From the NCBI GenBank assembly GCA_014800795.1, contig JAAVFL010000040.1, positions 1-64,000 on the forward strand: 64,000 nt of DNA. The letters run 5' to 3'. Source of the stretch: Bacteroidales bacterium. Its GTDB lineage: Bacteria > Bacteroidota > Bacteroidia > Bacteroidales > Muribaculaceae. Under the pieces are notes generated by a model. The model did no database searches. It was not told the DNA's origin and saw nothing but the letters and a program-made list of their open reading frames with translations. Position 1 is the stretch's first letter, and each line of letters begins with the position of its first letter. Both the position numbers and the translations under genes were made by a program. This document shows, one piece after another, positions 61,701 through 64,000 of the stretch.

Positions 61701-62367
61701 TCTCCTCGATCTCAGCTTTTGTGAGTTTCGAAGAAGCGATAGAAGCTTCGAGGGTAGCAACGGCTTCGTTGAGTTCCTGCTTGGTGGCAGCTTCTGCAAC
61801 AGCTTTGGCAACGGCGTCGTATTGTTCGCCATATTCCTGCTTGAGCGCGTTGATCTGAGATTCGATCTGGGCGCTGAGATTCTCTACCTGCTTTTTAGCC
61901 TCCTCTACAGCTTCGGCTTTAGCGGTGGCAGCGGCAGCCTGAGCAGCCATTGCTTCTGCGTTAGCGGCCTGAGCGGCAGCGTTGGCGTCAGCAGCTGCAG
62001 CGGCAGCATCAGCGGCAGCAGCTCCGGCAGCGTCGCCTGCAGCCTGTGCGGCAGCAGCGTCAGCGAGTGCGTCAGCAGCTGCATTCTTTGCTTCGGCAGC
62101 GGCGTTGGCAGCTGCTTCAGCGGCAGCGTTGGCGTTGGCGGCGTCGCTCTTCAGCTGGCTGAGTTCTTTCTCAAGAGCAGCAACCTGAGTCTTGAGAGCG
62201 TCGGACTGCTGGCTGAGTTTGTCGTCTATCTCTTTCTGCAGGGTGTCGTCGCGCTGATTGAGAGCGTCGATGTCGTCGCCGTAGTCCTGACAGCTGGTTA
62301 CCATGGCTGCAGGAACAGAACCGAGCATTAAAGAGAATAACGTAGCTTTAAGAAACGTTTTCTTCAT
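58741..62367 (-). CDS. Large alanine-rich coiled-coil surface lipoprotein
   Basis: The 1208-residue protein has a lipoprotein signal with lipobox VTSC (Cys26), then QDYGDDIDALNQRDDTLQ, an N-terminal pattern seen on many Bacteroidales outer-membrane lipoproteins. Residues 76-153 are mostly alanine with periodic Asp, Glu, Asn and Lys. Heptad coiled coil continues to about 470 (repeats such as NTLSTDLGNVKNDLSAL). The rest (about 480-1208) is beta-rich, probably a row of Ig-like modules. It may form a stalk that displays a distal domain. The name of the family is not certain. The lack of a SusC/SusD pair nearby argues against a simple glycan-uptake role. Confidence 0.85.
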   Translation of the reverse strand: MKKTFLKATLFSLMLGSVPAAMVTSCQDYGDDIDALNQRDDTLQKEIDDKLSQQSDALKTQVAALEKELSQLKSDAANANAAAEAAANAAAEAKNAAADALADAAAAQAAGDAAGAAAADAAAAAADANAAAQAANAEAMAAQAAAATAKAEAVEEAKKQVENLSAQIESQINALKQEYGEQYDAVAKAVAEAATKQELNEAVATLEASIASSKLTKAEIEEMLADYINQINGNSSLIAALSGKIDGIDTSVNTLSTDLGNVKNDLSALTQNVGKNTTDIAANAASIAAETERINTIVETTIPGLETKIEDVDAALQTQISAYNTFVTQTNTQLAALETFKNTYETLLSGLADELQGLHGDVTELNDKITAAEEALATAQADILKNATAISDLQGNVTEVTDKIETITGTITGIQTDVQTNKDAIEDIKTTLTTVQNDIRQINSALSTLAAINAKRLTSLTLVPSAYVSGIPTIEFYSASFKPMGTLNAATGIYAAPAANAEPVIVTNNDTRVYYRMNPAGVSIDDIDAANVAFVQQIATTRAADDPVVKVVSVKKDSATGYLVVTATKNDGVTGSIDNAKAVKPNSIYTVALQVPIAEKNYYKWTDAEGNTVTEDAADAVVYSEFSRLAESTFTPEIAHVDDKRALVDHFATSDIWTANPAATPVAEVPFTYEEGEYFDLKALVAGCMNDGTNHKVMTPEELESFGFTFEYSVPAQAYTVDGVNQQLYATVTADGQLTPKNPTNAGTASRIGKTPIISVVMKYNNQVVDQKFFTIEYTSELDGKDFEIDVFTKTLQCEEFEATVTWDYFVKNVINELPFDMTPAEFVENYTVTDPDGVTSSFDAVPTDLSTAIFTWTVAPSDFANMAAKNVDLEKEVTFTSTSFPSITVTLNGTVEWPTALPTLGTTDDAFWSSNGVMKIQPTEMPKNYDGSTTAEYNTNVLSGRNLPYLNNLLDCANWDIQIAGVSDSQFAAGATAPSEEEGAYQVVKGTEVAATIWSGDDDHEAFGLDAADAKVTTDLIFNISENPAGIALVEAEATVNLGWYIYLNGKENGNDYAITSGTSLQVIKPLKSLNTGAIEALTQNSVEQTRDLAEGMTITDCYNNVFTEYKVEDGQVTTDKTDFAQWYDIKSVVFGGELTITDEDGTNERTPASLNWEVNVTEDGTLTFSSHGIALQKSLVLNIPVVVTHKWGELKSVVKVTINPGL

Positions 62368-62789
62368 AAATAATTATTTATTAAACGGTTAATAAAAAGA
62401 TTTTGTCTATCTTGATGTATGTTGTGTTAATTGTTCCGGTTTATTATTAATAATGTGTATTTTGTAATATTCTACCGTTCGCGATACGGCAGCAGGCGAC
62501 ATTACTGCATGTCGCGTGAATATCATCGGCAAAAGTAGTTGATTGGGGTGAGATAGAAACAATTTGAATATTGCAACATTGACGCAAAAGTGTTGCGATA
62601 TTTGCAATTTATGGTTTTTCAGTAAAATTGTGTTAATCAGAAACGGTGTAAAGGTAATGAAATGTAGTGCGCTATGCGCCTCATATATGTTGCGGTGAAT
62701 GCATCAGCGGATGGGCTTCGGTAATGTGTCGGCCCGCTTGGTTTATGCCTGGCCGACTGATATTCATGCCCGGCGAGGAGGAGTCTGTT
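62368..62789. other. Leader and intergenic region of the lipoprotein gene
   Basis: This holds the AT-rich leader of the lipoprotein gene with its two small hairpins (62475-62515), a possible -7 box (62530-62537) and about 250 bases up to the stop of the HTH gene. No other gene was recognised. Confidence 0.5.
62496..62515 (-). promoter_or_regulatory. Hairpin in the leader of the lipoprotein gene
   Basis: GCGACAT-6-ATGTCGC forms a 7-bp stem with a CCGT/ACGG stem beside it (62475-62489). A possible -7 box, TACTTTTG, lies at 62530-62537 with a TTG 22 bases beyond. The resulting leader of about 155 bases would carry both hairpins. Confidence 0.35.
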
Positions 62790-63017
62790 TCAGTTATCCT
62801 GCTGATTTTTACGATCAGGCAGATTGTTAGCCAGAATCTCGAAAAAATTGCGTCCGAGGATAATAGAAATCCTACCCAGAAGATCTGTGTCGATGGAGTT
62901 TTTCTGAAATAACCGGTATACGTTTGACCTGTCGAGATGCAGTTTCCGGGCAAACCACGATACGGTTCGTTCCTGTGCCTGCAATTCTTCCTTGATTAGC
63001 TGACCTATAGATATCAT
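62790..63017 (-). CDS. Small HTH (XRE-like) DNA-binding protein
   Basis: The 75-residue protein reads MISIGQLIKEELQAQERTV at its start and is nearly all one helix-turn-helix domain (WFARKLHLDRSNVYRLFQKNS). A basic and polar tail (LPDRKNQQDN) follows. Similar short XRE-type proteins are widespread and single-domain in Bacteroidetes, and their targets are mostly unknown. The start at 63017 is chosen over an open frame to 63071 because the extra 18 residues are not conserved-looking. A leader of nearly 400 bases with several hairpins precedes it. Confidence 0.82.
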   Translation of the reverse strand: MISIGQLIKEELQAQERTVSWFARKLHLDRSNVYRLFQKNSIDTDLLGRISIILGRNFFEILANNLPDRKNQQDN

Positions 63018-63400
63018 AGAGCCTGCTGAATTGTACGTCTGCCGTTGACTTAGTTCCCGTTGTGTAGCCAAGGGGACAGAGTGTCGTTAATACAAAACGC
63101 GGGGAACATAGCCTTAATCCCCCACACAGGCATCGGCAAACGCCACACTCGAAGATCTCAGCCTGAAGCCCCGCGTTAGCCGAAATTGCGCACGACAAAC
63201 AACATACACACATCCGGTCGGATAACCGGAAGGCATGTATGCATGTTGTCGGGAGTGATCACGACAAACCGAAGCGATGTTTAGGCTGCTTAGTCCATTT
63301 CGAGATTTTGAAATTTTGCCGATTTCGTGCGGAAAGGATTAAGCTAAACACGCTTAATAATAAATACGGTCAGAGCAAGGCGACGCTTCGTCTGCCTGAC
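63018..63400 (-). ncRNA. Long structured leader or ncRNA upstream of the HTH gene
   Basis: The promoter at 63406-63437 should start RNA near 63400, about 380 bases before the HTH ATG. In RNA order it has a hairpin GTCAG/CTGAC with inner GACG/CGTC (63365-63396), a TTAAGC/GCTTAA hairpin, a long hairpin with ACAACAT/ATGTTGT and CCGGT/ACCGG (63199-63249), and AACGCGGGG/CCCCGCGTT closing an 82-base domain (63096-63177). CACGACAAAC occurs twice (63191-63200, 63260-63269). It could be a cis-acting leader of the HTH gene or a separate RNA ending after the GC-rich stem. No known family was recognised. Confidence 0.5.
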
Positions 63401-63405
63401 ATTTA

Positions 63406-63437
63406 CAAAATTAGTGTTTTTTAGACGAAATAGCAAA
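63406..63437 (-). promoter_or_regulatory. Promoter of the HTH leader/ncRNA
   Basis: On the minus strand TTTG is followed after 20 bases by TAATTTTG. No other good promoter was seen between here and the HTH gene. Confidence 0.6.
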
Positions 63438-63702
63438 CCATAAAAATAAACAACCGCATCAAAACGGCATGTGAGTCGAGCGGGAAATCATCAGACCGCA
63501 AGATGGGGGAGGAGATGGGAGCTACCGGGCTGTGGAGTGTGGGGGGAAATGGGAGTGACCGGGCACGATGTGAAGGTGGGGGCGGGCGTGATTTATGCTT
63601 CCGGTATCAGTCGGAGTAGGTGGGATTGTATAGGGTGTGGTAAATGGTTCCGGTCTTTGATAGGGTATGGGTTTAATTGTGGGGATGTTGGCGTAGGGAT
63701 GC
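63438..63702. other. Intergenic region with an imperfect repeat
   Basis: ATGGGAG-CT-ACCGGGC (about 63515-63530) recurs as ATGGGAG-TG-ACCGGGC (about 63549-63564). The stretch is G-rich on the plus strand. No gene was recognised. Confidence 0.45.
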
Positions 63703-63741
63703 GACAAAGGCTGCATCGTCAATTTTGATGCAGCCTTTGTC
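63703..63741. terminator. Hairpin terminator of the gene at the right edge
   Basis: GACAAAGGCTGCATC pairs perfectly with GATGCAGCCTTTGTC (15 bp, 9-base loop). No long T-run follows, but AAAGG/CCTTT in the stem is typical of Bacteroidetes terminators. It lies 36 bases after the stop codon at 63777. Confidence 0.75.
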
Positions 63742-63776
63742 TGTTGCTTGGGAGATGGTTTTGTATAGAGGGGGGA

Positions 63777-64000
63777 TTATTCCTCCGGGGTGGCCACCGG
63801 ATTGCCCTCGGCCGTGAGAGTGAGGATACCCTCAGCGGGGAACAGAGGAGAGGCTATAAGTATTGCGCCACCATCGAATGTGCGTGGCATTGTCAGGTTG
63901 AGAATGGGAGTGTCGCCGTCGCTGACGGTAAGGTCAGTGTCTTTGGCGGCGGTGAGCCTTGTCCATGTACGGTAGTTTTCCGTTGCCGACGAGGGGACGT
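63777..64000 (-). CDS. Partial protein, C-terminal part only, unknown function
   Basis: The minus-strand frame is open from the window edge to a TAA. The last residues read LFPAEGILTLTAEGNPVATPEE. The visible 73 residues are rich in Thr, Leu and Pro with alternating hydrophobic residues (DTDLTVSDGDTPILNLTMPRT), like the end of a beta-rich secreted or surface protein. No family can be named. The start lies outside the window. Confidence 0.65.
   Translation of the reverse strand, partial: VPSSATENYRTWTRLTAAKDTDLTVSDGDTPILNLTMPRTFDGGAILIASPLFPAEGILTLTAEGNPVATPEE

Noticed and set aside
61920..62160. GC-rich repeated GCAGC pattern that might be a tandem repeat or CRISPR
   Set aside because: It is the codon-level pattern of the alanine-rich stalk (GCN codons) with no fixed unit or spacer; it is coding sequence.
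63515..63564. Two-copy imperfect repeat of about 17 bases
   Set aside because: Only two copies, G-rich and without surrounding structure; noted but not evidence of an element.

Overview
The window looks like a stretch of Bacteroidales chromosome, most likely from the Muribaculaceae (S24-7) or a close relative. The evidence is Bacteroidetes-type promoters (TTG or TTTG, 19-20 bases, TAnnTTTG) at many genes, a fused SecDF, a Bacteroidetes-order division and cell-wall cluster whose MurE carries the meso-DAP motif, DUF1080 (3-keto-glycoside hydrolase) and Gfo/Idh genes, a DUF4271-hemD-rnpA-yidD run, and large coiled-coil surface lipoproteins. The family-level placement is inference from gene content.

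Layout. Positions 1-408 hold an outward promoter, a cluster of TGTTACA-like heptamers and a bidirectional terminator. A lone, apparently intact phage-type terminase large subunit (409-2370) follows. The dcw cluster (2502-17908, minus strand) runs rsmH-ftsL-ftsI-murE-mraY-murD-ftsW-murG-murC-ftsQ-ftsA-ftsZ in transcription order, with no mraZ beside rsmH and no gatB/YqeY-type gene after ftsZ. From 18077 to 25431 there are a cysteine-free class III-like sirtuin, a small membrane protein, an NAD-dependent epimerase, two GT4 glycosyltransferases, an Lrp/AsnC regulator and a heparinase II/III protein, so part of this region probably serves polysaccharide metabolism. SecDF (25572-28484) has a long, structured leader. 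A four-gene operon (29053-36119) of two Gfo/Idh oxidoreductases and two DUF1080 proteins fits oxidation of glycosides at C3 and cleavage of the 3-keto product. A DUF5715-like LAS-type peptidase and a tyrosine phosphatase (36252-37758) are translationally coupled.

From 37759 to 39640 the DNA is AT-rich and holds a 49-residue secreted peptide gene and a BspA-like leucine-rich-repeat protein. A plus-strand housekeeping run follows: Na/Pi cotransporter, DUF4271, hemD, rnpA, yidD, tatD, a flippase-like membrane protein, an aminotransferase and tyrS, with an AraC regulator facing it. Next come a 237-bp near-palindrome, a CE1-like esterase, tRNA-Leu(UAA), an orphan-promoter ncRNA candidate, and an operon joining the (p)ppGpp enzyme (RSH), a 7TM-HD PgpH-like c-di-AMP phosphodiesterase candidate and a NOL1/NOP2/Sun RNA methyltransferase. 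The right end carries tRNA-Leu(CAA), an alanine-rich coiled-coil lipoprotein of about 1,200 residues, a small HTH protein behind a structured leader of about 380 nt, and the 3' end of a gene that leaves the window.

The most unusual items are three candidate structured RNAs, each behind a consensus promoter (28578-28725, 51832-51996, 63018-63400), the 237-bp palindrome at 49751-49987, the solitary terminase next to ftsZ, and the TGTTACA cluster at 90-281. No CRISPR array, rRNA or insertion sequence was seen.
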